DNA from: Victivallales bacterium
GTDB taxonomy: Bacteria > Verrucomicrobiota > Lentisphaeria > Victivallales > UBA1829
Reading direction: 5' to 3'
Length of the DNA: 12,212 bases
Assembly: GCA_016285335.1 (NCBI GenBank)
Contig: JAEEQO010000075.1
Coordinates: 1-12,212 of the forward strand
The translations under genes were made by a program, and so were the position numbers. Within the stretch, counting starts at the first letter, position 1, and every line of letters starts with the position of its first letter. Below are positions 1-6,604 of this stretch, one piece after another. Under the pieces are notes generated by a model. That model ran no database searches, was not told where the DNA came from, and saw only the letters and a program-made list of their open reading frames with translations.

Positions 1-969
1 CTCTTCGCCTACGAATACATGAGCGAGGTCAACCTGATCGATTACGCGGAGACCATGCTGAAAGACGAAAGGCTCAAAAAATGGACGGAGGACGCGACCG
101 CCTACCTGAAGAGCGTTGACCAGGGCGGCCGTCTGATCGCCACGCACGTCTCCGGCGACGCCGACACGAACAAGACCTACCGCAAGCTCTTCGAGCTCCC
201 CGAATACACCCACGTCGTCGGGGACGCCTACCGCGGCTCCGACAGGATGTTCCTCGACCAGCTCCGGAAACAGGAGGAGGTCATGGAGATCTTCCGCAGC
301 AAGCCCGTGCTCATCACCGAGTTCGGCGAGCCCTCGACCGTGCGGGCGGACATCCATTCCGGGCTCTGGGCCGCGCCGTTCTTCCATCAGGCGGGCACGC
401 CCATGCTCTGGTGGCACGAACAGCTCTTCCTCGGCAAGCAGGGACCGCAGTATCCGCCGTTCGCCGCCTATCTCCGCGACCTCGATTTCCGCGAAGCGAA
501 GTCCGCCGTCCGGACCATGACCGCGAGGATCGATTCCATCGGGACGAAAATGCCGGACGCACCGGAAACCGTGGAAACCGATCCGCTCGCCGCCGCGCTC
601 TTCCTGCATGACGGCCATGCGCCGTTCGACCTCTTCTCCCTCGGCAGACACGACGGCCTGCCGTGCCTGAGCATGGTCCTGCCGCGCTTCGGGGCGATCG
701 GCTGGATCTATGACGAAAAGAACCTGGTCAAGCCGCCGGACGATCCTAAGACCGCGCCGCTTCAATCCGGCATCCTGGCCGATGTGCCGCGCGGCCTGCC
801 GCCCGGACGCTACCGCGCGGAGTTCTACGACACCTGGGCAGGGGGAACCGTGCAGGAGATCGAGTTCACCGCGGACGACAAGCCTCGGAAACTGCTCGTG
901 CCGCCGTTCCGCATGGACATCGCATTCAAGCTCCGGCAGCTCCCGGATGCGGATGGAGGCGGCAAATGA
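1..969 (+). CDS. Glycoside hydrolase, clan GH-A-like, C-terminal part (5' truncated by window)
   Basis: The reading frame is open from base 1, so the gene begins upstream; the ATG at 19 is internal. The visible part looks like the second half of a (beta/alpha)8 glycosidase of the cellulase/mannanase type. Near the start, YEYMSEVN (bases 10-33) matches the strand-4 segment that usually reads WELxNEVN, with Glu at 25-27 as candidate acid/base. The following helix leads to a VD...RLIATHVSGD segment. VLITEFGE (307-330) matches the strand-7 segment, with Glu at 319-321 as candidate nucleophile. GLWAAPFFHQAG...LWWHEQ (about 361-423) matches the strand-8 Trp-rich segment of these enzymes. A C-terminal beta domain with YRAEFYDTWAGG follows, like those trailing such glycosidases. 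The normally invariant Asn before the acid/base Glu is Ser here. The substrate is unknown; a plant or host glycan is likely. The stop overlaps the next ATG (ATGA), which suggests translational coupling. Confidence 0.72.
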   Translation, partial: LFAYEYMSEVNLIDYAETMLKDERLKKWTEDATAYLKSVDQGGRLIATHVSGDADTNKTYRKLFELPEYTHVVGDAYRGSDRMFLDQLRKQEEVMEIFRSKPVLITEFGEPSTVRADIHSGLWAAPFFHQAGTPMLWWHEQLFLGKQGPQYPPFAAYLRDLDFREAKSAVRTMTARIDSIGTKMPDAPETVETDPLAAALFLHDGHAPFDLFSLGRHDGLPCLSMVLPRFGAIGWIYDEKNLVKPPDDPKTAPLQSGILADVPRGLPPGRYRAEFYDTWAGGTVQEIEFTADDKPRKLLVPPFRMDIAFKLRQLPDADGGGK

Positions 970-3386
970 GACGTGTTTTCTATGTTTTCCTGTGTATCCT
1001 GACTGCCGCTTTCGCCTCATTTGAGGCGTATTACGCCGCCGAGCCGCCGCAACCGCGGGCGCTAACCGCGGAAGAGCAAGCCGCGGAACAAAAAGCCGCG
1101 GAACAAAAAGCCGCGAAAAAGCAAGCCGCAGAACCAAAATCCGCGGAACAAAAAGCCGCGGAAAAGCCCGCCTGGCACGCGGAAAAGGCGCGCTGCCGCC
1201 TGACCGTCGAGCTCGACACGCCCGACGCCTGGATGTTCCTGGACGACCGCGTGCTGTGCCTGCCGGACACGATGGAGCACGGCGTGGAGATTTACGACGA
1301 GGAGGGGAAAAAGCAGAAGTTCTACCGGTTCCCGGACGGCGGTATCCAGTTCGATCAGATAAAGGAACCGCGCAAACTTTACGTCTACTTCGGGTTCCCG
1401 GCCCCCGCGAACGGCAAAAAGCCCCCGAACGGCGGACTTGAATGCAAGATCAGGAACGACCCGCTGCTGCTGCGCCAGTCGGGCATCGACTTCGGCCTGA
1501 TGCCGGAGGACTGGCGGAAACACTTCCTGGACCAGGCGAACGGCAAGGCGAAGGACGAGAAAGCCGAGGAAAAGGACCGCGAGGCCGCGAAAAAACGCGC
1601 GGAGGAACTCGAGGCGATGAAGGATGCCCCGAAGGCCGCCGAGGACGGGATCGAAGCCGAACTGAAAGGAAAATTCGGCGCGGACACCACCGACATCCGC
1701 CCCGGCAATACCTTCCTCGACCACAGGATCTACGAGGCGTACGAAAACATCGCCATCGCGTACAAGGGCGGCCTCGTCGTGCCCGTATCCGGCGAGTACG
1801 AATTCCGCGTCACCGCCAACGCAACGCGCATCCTGACCGTCGACGGCAAGACGCTGATCCGCTCGTTCGGCGAATCCGACGGCCCGGCTGTGAGCACGGC
1901 CTCCGTTCGCCTGGACGCCGGGTTCCATCCGCTGCTCGCCATTTACCACAGGCGCATCGGCGACTTCATCTTCTCCGTGGAATGGAAACGGCCCGGCGAC
2001 GCGGATTTCGTGCTGCTTACGGAACGCGATTTCTCGCCCGCGCCGCCTGTGCGCGTGCTGAAGATGGAGGACAAGGACGGCGGACGCTATCCGCTGTGCC
2101 GTCAGGATGCCCGGCACGTGTTCCACCTCGACAAACTGCGCCGCGCCGCGCTCCGCAAACTTACCGCGCTAGACGAAGAATCCGCCGGATGCCGCATCGC
2201 GGTCGACGGAAACGTCTTCCCGCCGGAACAGGCCTTCTTCGCCACGCCGGACGATTCCGAGGCGAAACTTGAGCTCATCCCGCCGGACGGCTCCAGGCTT
2301 CTCCCGGTGGCCTTCCGCGTCAAATCGGTCGACAAACGCTTCTTCCCCATCGACCCGTCGATCCGCCTCACACTGTGGGCGCCGCTTTTCCTGTACGACG
2401 ACGAGACACTGGAGCTCACGCGGGAGATCCGGTCGCGAATCCCCGTCGCGCTCCCGCTCGAACTGGAGGAGACGAGGCAAACGACGGCGGAAGACGGAAC
2501 GAAATCCATGGAAACCAGCCGCGAGGTCGTGCATATGCCGGAGTTCAAACTCAGCGGGTTCGACCGGTTCGCGCAGGATATCGAACGGAAACAATCGTTC
2601 CCGCTCGAAGGCGCGGAAATGATACGTTCGCCGCTGGACCTCGAATGGACAGTCGGCATCCCCGGGCTCGCGTTCGACTTCGCCGGGATCAGGGTCGTCC
2701 CGGTCGCGGAACTGAAGGATTTCACGGTCGGAAAGGACGGCCTGTACGACCTCGACGGCAAACGGCGCATCGTGCCCCTGCTCCACCGCCCCACCCTGCA
2801 CGAACTGCGCGCATGGGAACTGCCGAAGGCCATCGCGTCCGGGCTCACGCCCGTGAAAACGGTCCTGGCCGCGGCGGAGGACCGCGAGGGATTCGGCGAA
2901 GCGCTGAAAGCCGAGTTCAAAAAGCACGGCGTCGAGCTCGAATTCTTCCCGTGGGAAAAATCGCAGTCCGGCCGCGACACGCTCGAATCACTGCCCGCGC
3001 TCTTCAATGCCGTCCGCGAGACGCATGCCGACCGCATCCTGATCGTCCCGCCCTCAACGCCCCGCCGCCTCATCCTTTCGACCCGCGAGGAATCACGCAT
3101 CGCGGCGTTCCTGCTTCAGGCCGTGCATGACCGCTCCAGCCTCTCCGGTGCCGTGCTCACCCCGCCGATCGTCTTCGACACGGCGGAATCCGCCCCGCGC
3201 CGCGACCGCGAGCTGACGGCGGAACTCCGTGCGTTCCAGCGGATGTACGGGGCGGAGTTTCTGGAGCTCGCGCACGAGTTCGAGGCGGTCGCGGAGAATG
3301 CCGCGCTGACGCCCGCCGAACGGAACGCAAAACTTGCCAGGAGCATCGTCCACGCGTTCCTGAACCTGCGTTCCGAAGACGATTGA
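966..3386 (+). CDS. Exported PA14-domain protein with Ala/Lys/Glu-rich repeats, function unknown
   Basis: This 806-residue protein starts at an ATG overlapping the previous stop by 4 nt, with GGAGG at 955-959 six bases upstream. Residues 1-24 form a signal peptide (MRR, then a hydrophobic stretch ending near AYYA). Residues about 34-68 are a low-complexity AAEQK repeat, probably a flexible periplasmic linker. Residues 75-145 form a beta-rich segment, and 190-235 are a charged, helical, coiled-coil-like stretch. Residues about 250-350 look like a PA14 domain (SGEYEFRVTANATRILTVDGK, then AGFHPLLAIYHRR and FSVEWKRPG). PA14 domains usually bind carbohydrate and accompany glycosidases. Residues 620-775 alternate strand and helix in an SGNH-hydrolase-like layout (ADRILIVPP, then GAEFLELAHEF), but no GDS motif is visible. 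I do not recognise the whole protein. The neighbouring glycosidase suggests a role in binding or processing polysaccharide outside the cytoplasm. Confidence 0.75.
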   Translation: MRRVFYVFLCILTAAFASFEAYYAAEPPQPRALTAEEQAAEQKAAEQKAAKKQAAEPKSAEQKAAEKPAWHAEKARCRLTVELDTPDAWMFLDDRVLCLPDTMEHGVEIYDEEGKKQKFYRFPDGGIQFDQIKEPRKLYVYFGFPAPANGKKPPNGGLECKIRNDPLLLRQSGIDFGLMPEDWRKHFLDQANGKAKDEKAEEKDREAAKKRAEELEAMKDAPKAAEDGIEAELKGKFGADTTDIRPGNTFLDHRIYEAYENIAIAYKGGLVVPVSGEYEFRVTANATRILTVDGKTLIRSFGESDGPAVSTASVRLDAGFHPLLAIYHRRIGDFIFSVEWKRPGDADFVLLTERDFSPAPPVRVLKMEDKDGGRYPLCRQDARHVFHLDKLRRAALRKLTALDEESAGCRIAVDGNVFPPEQAFFATPDDSEAKLELIPPDGSRLLPVAFRVKSVDKRFFPIDPSIRLTLWAPLFLYDDETLELTREIRSRIPVALPLELEETRQTTAEDGTKSMETSREVVHMPEFKLSGFDRFAQDIERKQSFPLEGAEMIRSPLDLEWTVGIPGLAFDFAGIRVVPVAELKDFTVGKDGLYDLDGKRRIVPLLHRPTLHELRAWELPKAIASGLTPVKTVLAAAEDREGFGEALKAEFKKHGVELEFFPWEKSQSGRDTLESLPALFNAVRETHADRILIVPPSTPRRLILSTREESRIAAFLLQAVHDRSSLSGAVLTPPIVFDTAESAPRRDRELTAELRAFQRMYGAEFLELAHEFEAVAENAALTPAERNAKLARSIVHAFLNLRSEDD
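1066..1170 (+). repeat. Seven 15-nt tandem repeats encoding AAEQK-type pentapeptides
   Basis: Seven consecutive 15-base units beginning ccgcg/ccgca start at 1066, 1081, 1096, 1111, 1126, 1141 and 1156. The units at 1081, 1096 and 1141 are identical (ccgcggaacaaaaag); the others differ at several positions. They encode the Ala/Glu/Gln/Lys-rich stretch just behind the signal peptide of the PA14 protein. A unit of 15 keeps the frame, so slippage would change linker length without breaking the gene. Confidence 0.9.
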
Positions 3387-3394
3387 AATTGAAA

Positions 3395-3432
3395 ACGCCT
3401 CCGCCGAATCAGACCGGCGAAGGCGTGTTTTT
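3395..3432. terminator. Rho-independent terminator between convergent genes
   Basis: The arms at 3396-3406 (cgcctccgccg) and 3415-3425 (cggcgaaggcg) pair at ten of eleven positions around an 8-base loop, with A3395-T3426 extending the stem. A tgttttt run follows on the + strand, just 9 bases after the stop of the PA14 gene. Read from the - strand, the same stem is followed by cgttttc, so it may also stop transcription of the SGNH gene that ends at 3453. Confidence 0.85.
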
Positions 3433-3452
3433 CAGCTCAAAATCGGGAAAAG

Positions 3453-4325
3453 TCAGCGCAGGATGGAAATCTCCGGCTCCGCCTTCTTCACCTCGGGATC
3501 CGGCTTCTTCGCCTCGTCCTTCGGTTCGTCCTTCTTCACAATGTAAATATCCTTCTCGTTCAGAGCGGCGTCCATCGGGGACACGTCGGAGTCCTTGAAG
3601 AGCTCGGCGATCGGAAGTTTGTTCTCCTTCGCGAGCAGGGCGAACGCCTTTGCATAGAAAAGCGCGCCGCGGAAGCAGATGTGGCAGCGGTCGGACTTGC
3701 CGTCCTTGAAGTTCGGATAATCACCGGGGTTCAGCACCAGATACAGCTGCGTGCCTTTCTTCTCGCCCGCGGCGTTCAGCTCCTTGTCCGCGTAGGCATA
3801 CAGGTCGACCAGGTCGCATTTCGTCTCGGCGGCCACCTCACGCGCGGATTTCAGGTACGGGTCGAGGAATCCCGGCGGCTTCAGCTTGCCGTCTTCCAGG
3901 TAGATGCCGAACGGGATGGACGTGGCGATGACCGGGATGCCGCCGGCCTTGCGGACGTCCTCCACAAAGCCCTTCATGTTTTCCTTGTACTCGGTCCTCG
4001 GATCGGTGTAGCGTTCCGGCTTGTCCTTCGTGCCGTCATTGTGCCCGAACTGGATGATCACGAAGTCGCCCTTCCTGACCTCGCGGATGAGGCTCGCCCA
4101 GCGTCCTTCCGCCTTGAAGCTCTTCGTGGAGCGGCCGCCGATGGAACGGTTGTTGACCTTCACGCCGTCCTTCACGAGCTCCTGCATGCGCTGGCCCCAG
4201 CCCTGCTGCGGGGCGTAGTTGCCGCGGTAGGTCATCATGGTGGAGTCGCCCGCCATGTGGATGTCGGCGGCGGCGAGGATGGAAGCGGCGGAAGCGAGGA
4301 TAGCGGCGAGAATGAGTTTTTTCAT
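3453..4325 (-). CDS. Secreted SGNH hydrolase, rhamnogalacturonan-acetylesterase-like
   Basis: This 290-residue protein starts at the ATG read from 4325, which is preceded by GGGAG six bases away and gives a clean signal peptide (MKKLILAAILASAASILAAA). An in-frame ATG 33 codons further upstream would spoil the signal peptide and has no comparable support. The SGNH blocks are visible: GDST at 26-29 with nucleophile Ser28, GGRS at 63-66, GHND at 94-97, and DRCHICFRGA at 212-221 with Asp212 and His215 completing the triad. This order and the DxxH...GA block are those of the CE12/rhamnogalacturonan acetylesterase branch, which removes acetyl groups from pectin. The C-terminus (about 262-288) is a charged Lys/Asp/Glu/Pro tail not needed for the fold. 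The gene lies behind the transporter on the same strand, but has its own promoter. Deacetylating pectin-like oligosaccharides is the likely role; xylan or another acetylated glycan is possible. Confidence 0.85.
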   Translation of the reverse strand: MKKLILAAILASAASILAAADIHMAGDSTMMTYRGNYAPQQGWGQRMQELVKDGVKVNNRSIGGRSTKSFKAEGRWASLIREVRKGDFVIIQFGHNDGTKDKPERYTDPRTEYKENMKGFVEDVRKAGGIPVIATSIPFGIYLEDGKLKPPGFLDPYLKSAREVAAETKCDLVDLYAYADKELNAAGEKKGTQLYLVLNPGDYPNFKDGKSDRCHICFRGALFYAKAFALLAKENKLPIAELFKDSDVSPMDAALNEKDIYIVKKDEPKDEAKKPDPEVKKAEPEISILR

Positions 4326-4369
4326 GGGGGACTCCCGGTTTGAACTGGTCGCGACGTGCACGGAGAACT

Positions 4370-4387
4370 GCCTTTCCGTTGAAAGGC
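4370..4387. promoter_or_regulatory. Perfect inverted repeat in the leader of the SGNH gene (operator or 5' hairpin)
   Basis: GCCTTTC at 4370-4376 and GAAAGGC at 4381-4387 are perfect complements around CGTT. The repeat begins roughly at the start point predicted from the promoter at 4396-4424. It could be an operator where a repressor blocks initiation, or a stabilising hairpin at the 5' end of the mRNA. The pairing is seen directly; the function is inferred. Confidence 0.5.
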
Positions 4388-4395
4388 CGTGCCAT

Positions 4396-4424
4396 ACCAT
4401 ACACCGGAAATCATGAAAAAACAA
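4396..4424 (-). promoter_or_regulatory. Candidate sigma70-type promoter for the SGNH hydrolase
   Basis: On the - strand, TTGTTT (4424-4419) and TATGGT (4401-4396) are separated by 17 bases. The -35 box matches the consensus at only three of six positions. The site lies downstream of the transporter terminator and about 70 bases before the SGNH start codon, so the hydrolase can be transcribed separately from the transporter. Confidence 0.4.
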
Positions 4425-4459
4425 CCGGAAAAAACGGAAAAGAGACGAAAAAATGCGCG

Positions 4460-4490
4460 AAAAAACCGGGGAGGCGCGGGACCTTCCCGG
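4460..4490 (-). terminator. Rho-independent terminator of the sugar transporter operon
   Basis: Arms 4466-4474 and 4482-4490 pair around a 7-base loop, with eight of nine pairs formed in the - strand transcript and one A-C mismatch. Six T residues follow at once on the - strand (A run at 4460-4465), and a second T-rich run comes shortly after. The site lies about 60 bases beyond the stop of the binding-protein gene. Confidence 0.75.
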
Positions 4491-4509
4491 TTCGAAATCA
4501 AAGACAGAG

Positions 4510-4527
4510 GGACCGGAAACCCGGTCC
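4510..4527 (-). other. Short GC-rich hairpin behind the binding-protein gene
   Basis: GGACCGG (4510-4516) and CCGGTCC (4521-4527) are perfect complements around a 4-base loop. The hairpin sits about 20 bases past the stop codon and is followed on the - strand by a weak pyrimidine-rich run (ctctgtcttt). It may be a first, weak terminator or a 3'-end-protecting stem ahead of the stronger terminator at 4460-4490. Confidence 0.5.
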
Positions 4528-4548
4528 GCTCAGGCCGTTGTCAGCCGA

Positions 4549-5574
4549 TCAATACTTGCGGCCGTCGACGATTTCCTTCGTGATCTTCTTGGTGGTCACG
4601 GGTTCCGCCTCGGTGCCGACATTGACGCCGCCGACGTTGTCATACACGCCTTCCTGCGAGGGGATGCGGGCGGGGACTTTTTCGCCGGCATGGATCTTCT
4701 CGACCACGTCGAAGAGCTGCGGGCCGATGAGCGGATTGCACTCGACGGTGCAGTTGGCCTTGCCGTCGTTGATGGCTTCGAACATGGTCTTGACGCCGTC
4801 GATGGAGATGATGACGATGTCCTTGCCGGGCTTCTTGCCGGCTTCCTCGATGGCCTGGATGGCGCCGAGCGCCATGTCGTCGTTATGCGCGAAGAGGACC
4901 TGGATCTGGTCTGCTTCCGGGGACTTCAGGAACGATTCCATGACTTCCTTGCCTTTGGCACGGGTGAAGTCGCCGCTCTGGGACTTGATGATCTTGATGT
5001 CGGGATAATCCTTGATGATCTCCTCGAAGCCTTTCTTGCGGTCGATGGCCGGAGCGGAACCGACGGTGCCGACGAGCTCGGCGACGTTGGCTTTGCCGTT
5101 CAGGTTGGCGGCGACCCAGCGGCCGGCGCGGCGTCCTTCTTCCACGAAGTCGGAACCGATGAAGCTGACATAGAGGCCGGGCTCGGAGACTTCGACGGCG
5201 CGGTCGAAGAGGACGACCGGGATCTCGGCTTCCTTGGCTTCCTTCAGGACGTCTTCAAAACCGGTGGCGACGACGGGGGAGAAGGAGATCACGTCCACGC
5301 CCTTCGTGATGAAGTTGCGGATTGCCTTGATCTGGTTTTCCTGCTTCTGCTGGGCGTCGGAGAACGTCAGGTTGATGTTTTTGAGCTTGGCTGCTTCCTT
5401 GATGGACTCGGTGCTGGCCTTGCGCCAGTCGCTTTCCGCGCCGACCTGGGAGAAACCGACCTTGATGCCGGTGCCGGTGGACTGTTCTTCGGCGTTGTCG
5501 TCGCTCTTGGAGCAGGCGGTGACGAGAAGCGCCGCGGCCGCGGCGGCCATGATGACGGATGCAAACTTGTTCAT
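4549..5574 (-). CDS. ytfQ: Galactofuranose-type sugar-binding lipoprotein of an ABC transporter (YtfQ-like)
   Basis: This 341-residue periplasmic binding protein belongs to the ribose/galactose-binding family. It starts with a lipoprotein signal, LVTAC at 17-21, so Cys21 should be lipidated and anchor it in a membrane; E. coli YtfQ is soluble. From memory of E. coli YtfQ, the match is strong across the protein. Matching segments include GFSQVGAESDWR (40-51), QQKQENQIKAIR (75-86), PVVATG (100-105), the ligand-region LFDR (122-125), AIDRKKGF (176-183), SQSGDFT (198-204), AHNDDM (229-234) and SIDGV (257-261). In E. coli this protein binds galactofuranose and related furanoses. It is the last gene of the transporter operon, 43 bases after the second permease and with only a weak, distant ribosome site. 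The exact ligand is inferred; arabinofuranose or another furanose is possible. Confidence 0.9.
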   Translation of the reverse strand: MNKFASVIMAAAAAALLVTACSKSDDNAEEQSTGTGIKVGFSQVGAESDWRKASTESIKEAAKLKNINLTFSDAQQKQENQIKAIRNFITKGVDVISFSPVVATGFEDVLKEAKEAEIPVVLFDRAVEVSEPGLYVSFIGSDFVEEGRRAGRWVAANLNGKANVAELVGTVGSAPAIDRKKGFEEIIKDYPDIKIIKSQSGDFTRAKGKEVMESFLKSPEADQIQVLFAHNDDMALGAIQAIEEAGKKPGKDIVIISIDGVKTMFEAINDGKANCTVECNPLIGPQLFDVVEKIHAGEKVPARIPSQEGVYDNVGGVNVGTEAEPVTTKKITKEIVDGRKY

Positions 5575-5617
5575 AGTGTTGCTTGCCTTTCTTGTGTTGT
5601 TGGTAGGTGAAAAAAGG

Positions 5618-6604
5618 TTAATGAGCTTTCGATTTGGACTTGGAGATCTTCGTGATCAGGTTCTGCATGAAGATGAACGCGAGCACGAGGAGGCCGACGA
5701 TGATGCGGGTCCACCAGGAGTTGATGCGGCCGTCGAACACGATCAGAGTCTGAATCAGGCCGAGCACCAGCACGCCGAACAGCGAGCCGAAGACGTAGCC
5801 CACGCCGCCCGTGAGCAGCGTGCCGCCGATGACGACCGCGGCGATGGCGTCCATTTCCAGGCCCACGCAGTTCAGCGGGTTGCCGGCCTTCAGGTAGATC
5901 GCGTAGACCACGCCCGCGAGCGCCGAGCAGAACCCGGCGATGGTGTAGGTCATGATCTTGGTGCGGCCGACCGGAATGCCCATCAGCGTGGCGGCGAGTT
6001 CGTTGTCGCCGATGGCGTAGATGCTGCGTCCGGCACGCGTGCGCTGGGAGAAGATGATCGCGGTGATCAGGACCACGATGTAAAGGATCACGATGAAGCG
6101 GAGATTCAGGCCCTTGCCGAGCTTGATCGTGAGGTCGTTCTGGATGAAGTTGAACACCGGGTCGTTCTTGATGCCGATGGATTCCTCGCTCACGATGAAG
6201 CCGCAGCCGCGGATGAAGAACATGCCGGCGAGCGTCACGAGGAACGGCGGCAGGCTGAAGCAGTGGATGAGCCAGCCCTGGAGCATGCCGAACAGGATGC
6301 CGATCACGAGCGCCAGCGCGATCGCCAGCACGGCGTTGCAGCCGGAGGAGATCATCTTCGCGATCAGGATGCTGGTGAAGGCGATGATGGAGCCGACCGA
6401 AAGGTCGATGCCGCCCGTAAGAATCACCAGCGCGGTGCCGATCACGGCGATGCCGAGGTAGGCGTTGTCGATGAAGAGGTCGAGGAAGACTTTCGGCGAA
6501 CCGAAGTTCTCGAACGAGACGATGCCGATGAGGTAGACGATGAAGAACACAAGGATCGTGGCCGAGATCGGCACGTAGCGCATCGGGACTTTGAACTTTT
6601 TCAT
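5618..6604 (-). CDS. yjfF: Sugar ABC transporter permease (YjfF-like)
   Basis: This 328-residue inner-membrane permease belongs to the ribose/xylose/galactofuranose (BPD_transp_2) family. The start chosen is the ATG read from 6604, with GGAGG six bases upstream and a 4-nt ATGA overlap with the preceding permease. An in-frame ATG 26 codons earlier lies inside that gene and adds a non-homologous leader. Hydrophobic segments run from about residue 11 to 317. The family motif ALVILTGGIDLSVGS is at 58-72, and the cytoplasmic coupling segment GDNELAATLMGIPVGR is at 199-214. GLEMDAIAAVVIGGTLLTGG at 248-267 is the other conserved permease block. Length is normal for YjfF. It should pair with the YtfT-like permease to form a heterodimeric channel energised by the YtfR-like ATPase. 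Two different permease genes in one operon is characteristic of the ytfQRT-yjfF system. Confidence 0.9.
   Translation of the reverse strand: MKKFKVPMRYVPISATILVFFIVYLIGIVSFENFGSPKVFLDLFIDNAYLGIAVIGTALVILTGGIDLSVGSIIAFTSILIAKMISSGCNAVLAIALALVIGILFGMLQGWLIHCFSLPPFLVTLAGMFFIRGCGFIVSEESIGIKNDPVFNFIQNDLTIKLGKGLNLRFIVILYIVVLITAIIFSQRTRAGRSIYAIGDNELAATLMGIPVGRTKIMTYTIAGFCSALAGVVYAIYLKAGNPLNCVGLEMDAIAAVVIGGTLLTGGVGYVFGSLFGVLVLGLIQTLIVFDGRINSWWTRIIVGLLVLAFIFMQNLITKISKSKSKAH

Noticed and set aside
4326..4424. Upstream start giving the SGNH hydrolase 33 extra residues
   Set aside because: The extension precedes a perfect signal peptide, has no family similarity, and its start lies within the predicted promoter.
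4453..5610. Long open frame on the + strand (385 codons) opposite the binding-protein gene
   Set aside because: It is antisense to a well-recognised gene, has an Asp/Gly/Val/Leu composition typical of reading high-GC codons backwards, and shows no domain. It is a codon-bias shadow.
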